DNA from: Achromobacter xylosoxidans A8
GTDB lineage: Bacteria; Pseudomonadota; Gammaproteobacteria; Burkholderiales; Burkholderiaceae_B
Assembly: GCF_000165835.1 (NCBI RefSeq)
Contig: NC_014640.1
Location: 6,572,001-6,636,000 of the forward strand
Direction: 5' to 3'
DNA: 64,000 nucleotides
The translations under genes and the position numbers were made by a program. This document shows positions 52,453 through 60,804 of this stretch, piece by piece. Under the pieces are notes generated by a model. That model saw only the letters and a program-made list of their open reading frames with translations. It did no database searches and had not been told where the DNA came from. Position 1 is the stretch's first letter; every line of letters begins with the position of its first letter.

Positions 52453-53241
52453 TCAGAATGCCGGAACCACGGCGCCCTTGTACTTGTCCTGGATGAACTT
52501 CTTCACCTCGGGCGTGTGCAGGGCCTGGACCAGCTTCTTGATGCCCGGCGCGTCCTTGTTGTCCGAACGGGTCACCAGGATGTTGGCGTAGGGCGAATCC
52601 GAGCCTTCGATGAACAGGGCGTCCTTGGTCGGGACCAGGCCCGCTTCCAGCGCGTAGTTGGTGTTGATCAGCGCCAGGTCCACGTCATCGAGCGAGCGCG
52701 GCAGCATGGCGGCTTCCAGTTCGCGGAACTTCAGCTTCTTGGGATTCTCGACCACGTCCGCGGCCGTCGCCAGGATGTTGGACGGGTCCTTCAGCTTGAT
52801 CACGCCCTGCTTCTGCAGCAGCACCAGGGCGCGGCCGCCGTTGGAGGGATCGTTCGGGATTGCGACCGTGGCGCCGTCCTTGAGTTCGGACAGGCTCTTG
52901 ATCTTCTTGGAATAGCCGCCGAACGGCTCGACGTGCACCAGCGCCACCGGCACCAGCGTGGCCTTGCGGTCCTTGTTGAAGGAATCCAGGTAGGGCTTGT
53001 GCTGGAAGAAGTTGGCGTCCAGCTGCTTGTCCGCCAGCTGCAGGTTGGGCTGCACGTAATCGCTGAACACCTTGATGTCGAGCTCCACGCCTTCCTTGGC
53101 CAGCTGCGGCTTCACCACTTCCAGGATCTCGGCATGGGGGACCTGGGTCGCGCCCACCACGATTTTTTCGGCATGGGCGGCGTTCGCCGCCACCAGGAAG
53201 ACCGACGCCGCCAGGGCGGACCGGACAAAGTTCAAACGCAT
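52453..53241 (-). CDS. metQ: Methionine ABC transporter binding protein (MetQ/NlpA family)
   Basis: A 262-residue periplasmic binding protein of the NlpA family. A Sec signal peptide (residues 1-24, ending AHA) is used and no lipobox cysteine is seen. KIVVGATQVPHAEILEVVKPQLAKEGVELDIKVFSDYVQPN and LDANFFQHKPYLDSF are family hallmarks for D/L-methionine binding. No MetN ATPase or MetI permease gene adjoins it, so it is an orphan here. It is divergent from argB across a 266-bp gap; I see no SAM-responsive leader there. Confidence 0.88.
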   Translation of the reverse strand: MRLNFVRSALAASVFLVAANAAHAEKIVVGATQVPHAEILEVVKPQLAKEGVELDIKVFSDYVQPNLQLADKQLDANFFQHKPYLDSFNKDRKATLVPVALVHVEPFGGYSKKIKSLSELKDGATVAIPNDPSNGGRALVLLQKQGVIKLKDPSNILATAADVVENPKKLKFRELEAAMLPRSLDDVDLALINTNYALEAGLVPTKDALFIEGSDSPYANILVTRSDNKDAPGIKKLVQALHTPEVKKFIQDKYKGAVVPAF

Positions 53242-53474
53242 GTGTTGCCTCTTTTATGGGTAAAAAATCGGGGGCTGATGCCCCTGCCGGTGTGGCCCTG
53301 CCCCCTTTTGCGGGGCGCGCCGTTGCGAAATCGCCCCCAATTTACCTGAATGCCGGTTATTTGTCGGGCATATGAACATGGGTTTAAAGCATAAGAAACC
53401 TGGGGGTACTACAATCCGTCGTATGCTTGCGCTACCGCGTCCCGAACGCGTTTTTGTGCAGGCATTTTTTCTAA

Positions 53475-54409
<935 letters not shown>

Positions 54410-54410
<1 letters not shown>

Positions 54411-55156
54411 TGCGGGCACAGCGTTACCTGCTGCGGCCGGCGCTGCGCATGCGCCGGTCCCGCCGCACCGCCACGGGCGTTTCCGAACGCCTGTGGCTGT
54501 TCGACCTGGACAATACGCTCCACGATACCTCGCACGCCATCTTCCCCAAGATCGACCAGGGCATGACCATGGCCGTGGCCGAGGCGCTGAACGTCGACAT
54601 CGATACCGCCAACCGCATGCGCTCGCTGTACTGGAAGCGCTACGGCGCCACCATGATAGGCATGGTCCGGCATCATGGCGTGGATCCCCACGAATTCCTG
54701 CATCGCAGCCACGACTTCGACGTCGGCCCGCTGGTGCGCTCGGAAAAAGCGCTCGCCTACAAGCTGAGCCGGTTGCCGGGCCGCAAGGTGCTGCTGACCA
54801 ACGCGCCGCTGCACTACGCCCGCGCGGTGCTCGCGCGGCTGGGCATCCTGCGGCAGTTCGACAGCCTGTGGGCCATCGAGCACATGCGTCTGCATGGCGA
54901 ATTCCGGCCCAAGCCGTCGCCCGCGCTGCTGCGCCATGTGCTGGCCCGCGAAGGCGTGCAGGCGCGCAACGCGGTCCTGGTGGAAGACACGCTGGCCAAT
55001 CTGCGCGGCGCGCGCCAGGCCGGTCTGCGCACCGTGCACGTGTATCACCCCGGGACGCCGTTCGCCCGCGGCCGTTCGCAACGGCCGGCCTACGTCGACT
55101 TGCGGGTAAACTCCGTCAGTGATTTGCTGTTACGCCGACGCCCCTTGCGGGGATAA
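54410..55156 (+). CDS. HAD-family pyrimidine 5'-nucleotidase-like phosphatase
   Basis: A 248-residue HAD hydrolase. Motif I is FDLDNTLHDTSHAIFP, motif II KVLLTNAPLHYA, motif III KPSPALLRHVL, motif IV VEDTLANLRGARQAG. The start LFDLDNTLH and cap sequence match the family of Sdt1/pyrimidine 5'-nucleotidase-like proteins found in proteobacteria next to argB and slmA. It starts within the argB stop and precedes slmA by 53 bp. A basic N-terminal 25 residues (RAQRYLLRPALRMRRSRRT) is unusual; a later start may be real. Function is inferred. Confidence 0.85.
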
Positions 55157-55209
55157 CGGCGCGCTCCTCCCCCCTTCACCGTCAAGCCTGCGCAAGAGCA
55201 GACCCCTCC

Positions 55210-55785
55210 ATGGCGAGCAAACCCGGCGAGCGCAAGACCCAGATTCTGCAAACCCTGGCCGAGATGCTGGAGCAGCCGCACGCCTCCCGCATCACCACGG
55301 CCGCGCTTGCCGCGCGCCTGGAAGTCTCTGAAGCCGCGCTGTACCGGCACTTCGCCAGCAAGGCGCAGATGTTCGAAGGGCTGATCGAATTCATCGAAAC
55401 CAGCATCTTCACGCTGGTGAACCAGATCGCCATCGCCGAACCCCATGGCCTGACCCAGGCGCACCAGACCGTCTCCATGCTGCTGACCTTCTCGGAACGC
55501 AACAAGGGCATGACGCGCGTGCTGACCGGCGACGCGCTGGTCACGGAAGACAACCGCCTGCAGGAACGCATCAACCACATCAACGACCGCATCGAGGCGT
55601 CGTTGAAGCAGTCGCTGCGCATCGCCGTCACCGATGGCGGCCTGCCGCCGCAGGCGAATGTGGCGGCGCATGCCAGCCTGCTGACGCACCTGGTGCTGGG
55701 CCGCTGGCTGCGTTATGCGCAGAGCGGCTGGCGCGTCGCGCCCACCCTGCATCTGGATGAACAGCTGCGGCTGGCACTGGGTTGA
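55210..55785 (+). CDS. slmA: Nucleoid occlusion factor SlmA
   Basis: A 191-residue TetR-fold protein. The helix-turn-helix region is ITTAALAARLEVSEAALYRHFASKAQMFEGLIEFIETSIFTLV, and the C-terminal part reads HASLLTHLVLGRWLRYAQSGWRVAPT, both characteristic of SlmA. It binds SBS sites on the nucleoid and antagonises FtsZ rings there. It follows the HAD gene by 53 bp in the argB operon, a linkage typical for betaproteobacteria. Confidence 0.92.
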   Translation: MASKPGERKTQILQTLAEMLEQPHASRITTAALAARLEVSEAALYRHFASKAQMFEGLIEFIETSIFTLVNQIAIAEPHGLTQAHQTVSMLLTFSERNKGMTRVLTGDALVTEDNRLQERINHINDRIEASLKQSLRIAVTDGGLPPQANVAAHASLLTHLVLGRWLRYAQSGWRVAPTLHLDEQLRLALG

Positions 55786-56099
55786 GCAGCCGGCCGGGTC
55801 ATCCGGCCACAGTGCCGATTAGCATCGTGGCACGATCTAATTGATCCCCTGTTTGCCTGCTTCATCGCCGATTAGCGTTGTTCTACGCAACAATCTTCGC
55901 TTGCCCGCGGCGCGGGGCGACGAGCATAATGCCCGTCAGAGGTTTTCCACAAGCCCAAATCTCCACAGGCTTGATCTGTATCAATACGGGTTTTCCGCAA
56001 TGCCGTCACGATCATGCTGTAGCGTCGACACACCGATTTGACCTATCCCGTTGCTCGCGGGGCGGTGTGTCGGCAGTTTGACCTCAACCGGAGATGGAT
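55786..56099. other. Gene-free region upstream of the transporter, with palindromes
   Basis: About 310 bp without a gene. A palindrome at 55818-55841 reads ATTAG-c-ATCGTG-g-CACGAT-CTAAT (11-bp arms with one bulge). A related stretch (GCCGATTAGC again, with TTGTT-ctacgc-AACAA) lies near 55866-55895. No T-run follows either, so operator sites for the transporter operon are more likely than a terminator. Confidence 0.45.
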
Positions 56100-57593
56100 A
56101 TGACCGCGCAAGCCGCCGTCCCTGCCTCGCAAGCCCCAAAGAAAACCAAAATTCCAATCGGACTCATCGCCGGCGTCCTCGTGATGATCGGCGTGCTGAT
56201 GATGCCGCTACCCGCCGACTTGCCTGTCGCGGGCCACCGGATGCTCGCCATCCTGGCATTCGCAGTGGTGGTCTGGATTACCGAAGCCGTGTCCTACGAA
56301 GCCAGCGCGATCATGATCACGACGCTGATGGCCTTCCTGCTGGGCACGGCTCCGACAATCAAAGACCCGCAAGTCATCTATGGCACCTCGGCCGCGATCA
56401 GCATGGCGCTGGCAGGCTTCTCGAACTCGGCGCTGGCGCTGGTCACCGGCGCCTTGTTCATTGCCGCGGCCATGACCTTCACCGGGCTGGACCGGCGCAT
56501 CGCGCTGGTGACCCTGGCCAGGGTGGGCACCAGCACGCGCCGCATCCTGATCGGATGTATCGCCGTGACCATCGTGCTGAGCCTGGTCGTGCCCAGCGCC
56601 ACCGCGCGCAGCGCGGCCGTGGTGCCCATCATGATGGGCGTCATCGCGGCCTTCGGCGTGGACAAGCGCTCCAACATCGCCGCCGGCATCATGATCATCG
56701 TGGCCCAAGCCACCAGCATCTGGAACGTCGGCATCCAGACCGCCGCCGCGCAGAACCTGCTAACCGTCGGCTTCATGGAAAAGATGCTGGGCGAACGCGT
56801 GGCGTGGTCGGACTGGCTGATCGCCGGCGCGCCCTGGTCGCTGATCATGTCGGCCGTGCTGATCTTCGTCGTGCTCAAGCTGCTGCCGCCGGAAAGCGAC
56901 AGCATCGCGGGAGGCAAGGAAGCCGTCGAGAAGTCGCTGCTTGAACTGGGTCCCATGACCGGCGCGCAAAAGCGCCTGATGGCCGTGTCGCTCATGCTGC
57001 TGCTGTTCTGGTCGACTGAAGGCAAGCTGCACAAGTTCGATACCACCTCCACCACCTACTTCGGCCTGGTCCTGCTGCTGCTGCCGCGCTTTGGCGTGAT
57101 GACCTGGAAAGACGTGCAATCGCGCATCCCATGGGGCACCGTGATCGTGTTCGGCGTCGGCATCAGCCTGGGCACCGCCCTGCTGACGACCCAGGCCGGC
57201 CAATGGCTGGGCAACCAGGTGGTGGCGCACACCGGCCTGGACCACCTGGGACCGCTGGCCATCTTCGCGATCCTGGCTGCCTTCCTCATCGTCATCCACC
57301 TGGGTTTTGCCAGCGCCACCGCGCTGACCTCGGCCATGCTGCCGATCCTGATCTCGGTGCTGGCCACGCTGCCGGGCGACTTCAGCCGCCTGGGCATGAC
57401 GATGCTGCTGGGCTTCGTGGTCAGCTACGGCTTCATCCTGCCCATCAACGCGCCGCAGAACATGGTGTGCCTGGGTACGGAAACCTTCAACGCCAAGCAG
57501 TTCGCCAAGGTTGGCATCATCGTCACCATCGTCGGCTACCTGCTGATGCTGCTGATGGGCATGACCTACTGGCGCTGGCTGGGCTGGCTGTAA
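56100..57593 (+). CDS. DASS-family (SLC13) sodium/dicarboxylate transporter
   Basis: A 497-residue membrane protein with 11-12 hydrophobic segments. The two DASS hairpin motifs are present as SNSALALVTGALFIAAAM / VVPSATARSAAVVPI and FASATALTSAMLPI / LPINAPQNMVCLG, with SNS- and SAT-like substrate/sodium sites. Family members import C4-dicarboxylates, citrate or sulfate. The ATG at 56100 is preferred over 56094 because GGAG (56090-56093) then has 6-base spacing. The dehydrogenase gene follows 12 bp later, suggesting uptake and first oxidation of one substrate. Confidence 0.9.
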   Translation: MTAQAAVPASQAPKKTKIPIGLIAGVLVMIGVLMMPLPADLPVAGHRMLAILAFAVVVWITEAVSYEASAIMITTLMAFLLGTAPTIKDPQVIYGTSAAISMALAGFSNSALALVTGALFIAAAMTFTGLDRRIALVTLARVGTSTRRILIGCIAVTIVLSLVVPSATARSAAVVPIMMGVIAAFGVDKRSNIAAGIMIIVAQATSIWNVGIQTAAAQNLLTVGFMEKMLGERVAWSDWLIAGAPWSLIMSAVLIFVVLKLLPPESDSIAGGKEAVEKSLLELGPMTGAQKRLMAVSLMLLLFWSTEGKLHKFDTTSTTYFGLVLLLLPRFGVMTWKDVQSRIPWGTVIVFGVGISLGTALLTTQAGQWLGNQVVAHTGLDHLGPLAIFAILAAFLIVIHLGFASATALTSAMLPILISVLATLPGDFSRLGMTMLLGFVVSYGFILPINAPQNMVCLGTETFNAKQFAKVGIIVTIVGYLLMLLMGMTYWRWLGWL

Positions 57594-57605
57594 GGAGGCC
57601 GCATC

Positions 57606-58658
57606 ATGAAGATTTCGATCGCCCAAGCCAATGAATACGGCCGCCGCGTGCTGATGGCCCAAGGCGTGCCCGAGGACATCGCGCGCGACGTGGCCGAGCA
57701 CCTGGTCGAGTCCGACCGAGTGGGCTACACCAGCCACGGCCTGTCCATCCTGACCAACTACCGGCGCGTGCTGTCCGAAGGCCTGGCCCAGGCCGACGGC
57801 CGGCCCGAACTGGTCAACGACCGCGGCGCGATGCTGGCCTACGATGGCCACCACGGGCTGGGCCAATATGTCGGCAAGGTCGTCATCGAGAAGGCCATCG
57901 AGCGCACGCAGGAACACGGCCAGTGCATCCTGACCCTGCGCCACAGCCACCACCTGGGCCGCATGGGCCACTACGGCGAAATGGTGGCGGCCAAGGGCCT
58001 GATCCTGCTGGCCTTCACCAACGTGATCAACCGCTCGCCGACCGTAGCGCCTTTCGGTGGCGCGCAGGCTTGCCTGACCACCAACCCGCTGTGCTTCGCC
58101 GGCCCGCTGCCTGGCGGCCGTCCGCCGTTCATCGTGGACATGGCCACCAGTTCCATCGCCGTCAACAAGGCGCGGGTGCTGGCGGCCAAGGGCGAGGAAG
58201 CGCCTGCGGGATCGCTGATCGATGCCCAGGGCAACCCGACCACCGATCCCAATGCGCTGTTCACCGACCCGCCGGGCGCCCTGCTGCCATTCGGCGGCCA
58301 CAAGGGCTACGCGCTGGGCCTGGTGGCCGAGCTGCTGGCCGGCGTGCTGTCGGGCGGCGGCACGATCCAGCCCGAGCATCCGCGCAACGGGGTGGCGACG
58401 AACAATATGTTCGCGCTGCTGTTGGACCCGCAGGTGGATTTCAATACGGACTGGCGGTCGATGGAGGTGGGCGCGTTCATCGACTACCTGCACGCCTGCA
58501 AGCCGCAACCGGGCGTCGAGGCCGTGCAGTACCCGGGCGAGTATGAAGCCCGCAATCGGGCGTTGAACGAGGATGCGTTGACGTTCGACAGCCGAATCTG
58601 GGATGGCTTGACCAAGCTGGCCGTCGACCTTGGGGTGCCTGAGGCGTTGCCTGCTTGA
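57606..58658 (+). CDS. Ldh2-family NAD(P)-dependent malate/lactate/sulfolactate-type dehydrogenase
   Basis: A 350-residue oxidoreductase of the Ldh2/MDH2/ureidoglycolate-dehydrogenase family, with a non-Rossmann NAD(P)-binding fold. RVGYTSHGLSIL, LRHSHHLGRMGHYGEMVA (catalytic His), FGGAQACLTTNPLCFAGPLP, VDMATSSIAVNKARVLAAKGE and LPFGGHKGYALGLVAELL are all family motifs. It oxidises a 2-hydroxy acid to the 2-oxo acid. With the dicarboxylate transporter directly upstream (12 bp), malate or a related dicarboxylate or sulfonate is the likely substrate, but this is inference. Confidence 0.9.
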   Translation: MKISIAQANEYGRRVLMAQGVPEDIARDVAEHLVESDRVGYTSHGLSILTNYRRVLSEGLAQADGRPELVNDRGAMLAYDGHHGLGQYVGKVVIEKAIERTQEHGQCILTLRHSHHLGRMGHYGEMVAAKGLILLAFTNVINRSPTVAPFGGAQACLTTNPLCFAGPLPGGRPPFIVDMATSSIAVNKARVLAAKGEEAPAGSLIDAQGNPTTDPNALFTDPPGALLPFGGHKGYALGLVAELLAGVLSGGGTIQPEHPRNGVATNNMFALLLDPQVDFNTDWRSMEVGAFIDYLHACKPQPGVEAVQYPGEYEARNRALNEDALTFDSRIWDGLTKLAVDLGVPEALPA

Positions 58659-58717
58659 GGTTGCAGGCTGTTCTTGCGGGTAGCGCTTGCTTGCAGGCGT
58701 CGTTGGTTCTTAAGACG

Positions 58718-58879
58718 CCCGTCGCGTCGGCGGCCCGCCATGCGCGGGGCAACGATTGCGGTCCGGAGCCTTCGCTCCGGACTGCCCCATCCTCATCCTC
58801 GTCCAGGCCTTCGGCCTTCCCTACGGATTCCGTCGGGCTTATCGACGCCCCGCGCATGGCGGGCCGCCGCCGCGACGGG
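58718..58879 (+). repeat. 162-bp inverted-repeat element, copy A
   Basis: Terminal arms 58718-58750 and 58847-58879 are 33 bp each and pair with one mismatch. The core (58751-58846) contains the hairpin GTCCGGAGC-cttc-GCTCCGGAC (58761-58782), a pyrimidine-rich segment (CCATCCTCATCCTCGTCC) and a short GGCC-ttc-GGCC hairpin. The core is about 94% identical to copy B when that is reversed. Confidence 0.88.
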
Positions 58880-59071
58880 CTCGTTCAGCTGCAATTCGGC
58901 GTCAGCTGGGGCGGGCGGTGTGCTTGGCGTTCTGGCAACGAGTGGGGTATGGCAGTGGATCTTGCGGGGCTCGCCTCCGGCCGGCCGCGCGGGCGGCCTT
59001 CCGAGGCTTCCTCGGTGTCTTGCGGTTGAGGATGGCGCTGCGCGTGCATGAGGCACTGGTCAGTATTTAAC

Positions 59072-59179
59072 GCCTCGAGGGCGGCGGCTCATGACTGAAC
59101 GTCACCAGGCCGTTGATCATTGACCGCCTCGGAAGGCGGTGATCCATCACTGAACGTCGCCAAGCCAAGTAATCATCAC
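59072..59179 (+). repeat. Imperfect tandem repeat, two units of 54 bp
   Basis: Unit 1 starts GCCTCGAGGGCGGCGGCTCA (59072) and unit 2 GCCTCGGAAGGCGGTGATCC (59126). The best shared block is ACTGAACGTC(A/G)CCA(A/G)GCC. Each unit carries small palindromes such as TTGATCATTGA in the first. The region contains no supported coding frame. Confidence 0.65.
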
Positions 59180-59200
59180 CGACGCTAAGCCACGGTGCCG

Positions 59201-59263
59201 GATGGGTGGCGCGCGCGAGAAAGTCTTCAAGCGCAGACCGCTGCCTGCCGCGCGCCACCCATC
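59201..59263. repeat. 15-bp perfect inverted repeat
   Basis: GATGGGTGGCGCGCG (59201-59215) and CGCGCGCCACCCATC (59249-59263), separated by 33 bases. A run of about ten C follows almost directly after it. It could form a cruciform or a stem in RNA. Confidence 0.7.
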
Positions 59264-59354
59264 ACCGCCCCCCCCCCAATGATGCGGGGCCGCTAGAAAA
59301 CCACCCTCCGTCATCGCGCAAGCGACCATCGCCACGACGCCCACGACCACGTAT

Positions 59355-59388
59355 GTTGCCTACGGCCGCCCGCGCGGCCTTAGGCAAC
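59355..59388. repeat. Strong hairpin, 14 bp with one mismatch
   Basis: GTTGCCTA-c-GGCCGC (59355-59369), loop CCGC, GCGGCC-t-TAGGCAAC (59374-59388). No T-run follows on either side, so it is not a classical terminator. It lies about 60 bp before copy B. Confidence 0.7.
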
Positions 59389-59451
59389 GGGCGACGCAAG
59401 ACTCGCCACCAACCACGGATCTAGCAGCGCAGCGAACCAAGACGTACGTAG

Positions 59452-59613
59452 CCCGTCGGCGCGGGCGCCATGGCGGCGAGCAACCTCGATGCGCCCGACG
59501 GAATCCGAAGGGAAGGCCGAAGGCCTGGACGAGGATGAGGATGGGGCAGTCCGGAGCGTAGGCTCCGGACCGCAATCGTGGGCGCTCGCCGCCATGGCGC
59601 ACGCGACGACGGG
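59452..59613 (-). repeat. 162-bp inverted-repeat element, copy B (opposite orientation)
   Basis: Terminal arms 59452-59481 and 59584-59613 are 30 bp each and pair with two mismatches. The core, read on the minus strand, matches copy A with about six differences in 96 bases and no gaps; the hairpin loop differs (CTAC for CTTC). The arms share CCCGTCG and GCCATG with copy A but differ elsewhere while staying self-complementary. Total length is the same, 162 bp. Confidence 0.88.
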
Positions 59614-59667
59614 CGGCCTACGAAGACGGTCGAGACCGCCCCAAGAAAGTCCAAAAAATGCTCAAGA

Positions 59668-60804
59668 TCAGGTCTTAACCGACCGATGCCGACTAATACT
59701 CATCATGATCCCAAACGCAATCCCCATGGTGAACAAAGCCGTCCCCCCATAGCTCATGAACGGCAACGGCACCCCCACCACCGGCAGAATCCCCGTCACC
59801 ATCCCCACGTTCACGAATACATAGATGAACAGCATCATCGTCAGCGCTCCGACAAGCAGCCTGCCGAACTGCGACGACGCCCGCGACGCGATCGTCAGCC
59901 CGCGCGCCATCATCAAGCCGTACAGCACCAGGATCGCAATCCCGCCGTACAGTCCGAATTCCTCGGCGTACACGGCGAAGATGAAGTCGGTAGTGCGCTC
60001 CGGGATGAAATCCAGGTGCGTCTGCGTGCCCTTCATGTAGCCCTTGCCGTAGACCCCGCCCGAGCCCACCGCGATCATCGACTGGATCGTATGGAAGCCC
60101 TTGCCCAGCGGATCGGAGCTGGGATTGAGCAGCGTGCACACGCGATGCTTCTGGTAGTCGTGCAGCACCACCCAGTCCACCTCGGGCTCGCAGAGCTGGT
60201 CCTCGTAGTAGACCAGCGTGCCGATGGCGATGATGCCGGCCAGCATCACTGGCACCAGCAGCTTGAACGACAGGCCCGCGAAGTAGATCACGAAGAAACC
60301 GGCGCCGAACACCAGCAGCGCCGTACCCAGGTCGGGCTGCAGCACGATCAGGCCGAAAGGCGCGGCCAGCATGGCGGCGGCGGCCAGGAAGTCGCGGATG
60401 CGGACCGCGCCCTCGTGGCGCTGGAAGTACCAGGCCAGCATCATGGGCACGCCGATCTTCATCATCTCGGAAGGCTGGATGCGGGTCACGCCCAGGTTCA
60501 GCCAGCGGGTCGCGCCCTTGCTGGTTTCGCCGAAGAACTCCACGCCCAGCAGCAGCACCACGCCCACCACATAGAAGGGCAAGGCCAGCTTCATCAGCCA
60601 CTTCGGCGGAATCAGCGCCATGACCCACATCGCGAAAAAGGCGATGATGAAATTGCGCGACTGTTCGGCGAAGCGCCAGTCGGTGCCGCCCACCGCCGAA
60701 TGCATCACCGTCATGCCGAGCGCGGCGAACATCAGCAGGATCGCCAACAGCGGCCAATCGAAGGCCGTGAACACGCGTAGCAGGATAAGGCCCAGGCGTT
60801 TCAT
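59668..60804 (-). CDS. rodA: Rod-shape peptidoglycan polymerase RodA (MrdB)
   Basis: A 378-residue SEDS glycosyltransferase with about ten membrane helices. Hallmarks are GATRWLNLGVTRIQPSEMMKIGVP, LIVLQPDLGTAL, FIPERTTDFIFAVYAEEFGL, and GILPVVGVPLPFMSYGGTALFT. It polymerises lipid II for side-wall growth as partner of PBP2. The ATG at 60804 lies in a TAATG overlap with the mrdA stop. It is the last gene of the mre-mrd operon in this strand direction; no terminator with T-run is evident after it. Confidence 0.96.
   Translation of the reverse strand: MKRLGLILLRVFTAFDWPLLAILLMFAALGMTVMHSAVGGTDWRFAEQSRNFIIAFFAMWVMALIPPKWLMKLALPFYVVGVVLLLGVEFFGETSKGATRWLNLGVTRIQPSEMMKIGVPMMLAWYFQRHEGAVRIRDFLAAAAMLAAPFGLIVLQPDLGTALLVFGAGFFVIYFAGLSFKLLVPVMLAGIIAIGTLVYYEDQLCEPEVDWVVLHDYQKHRVCTLLNPSSDPLGKGFHTIQSMIAVGSGGVYGKGYMKGTQTHLDFIPERTTDFIFAVYAEEFGLYGGIAILVLYGLMMARGLTIASRASSQFGRLLVGALTMMLFIYVFVNVGMVTGILPVVGVPLPFMSYGGTALFTMGIAFGIMMSISRHRSVKT

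Larger units (their letters stand above)
58659..59667. repeat. Palindrome-rich gene-free region with paired 162-bp elements
   Basis: About 1 kb without a credible gene between the converging dehydrogenase and rodA genes. It contains, in order: element copy A (58718-58879), a two-unit tandem repeat (59072-59179), a 15-bp inverted repeat (59201-59263), a C-run (near 59268-59277), a 14-bp hairpin (59355-59388) and element copy B (59452-59613) in opposite orientation. Short open frames here follow from the repeats and show no protein-like conservation. Confidence 0.85.

Noticed and set aside
58720..59655. Several 60-125 codon frames in the gene-free region, containing PDCPILILVQAFGLP-like text
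   Set aside because: The same peptide arises from both copies of the repeat element in several frames. It reflects the DNA repeat, not a protein.
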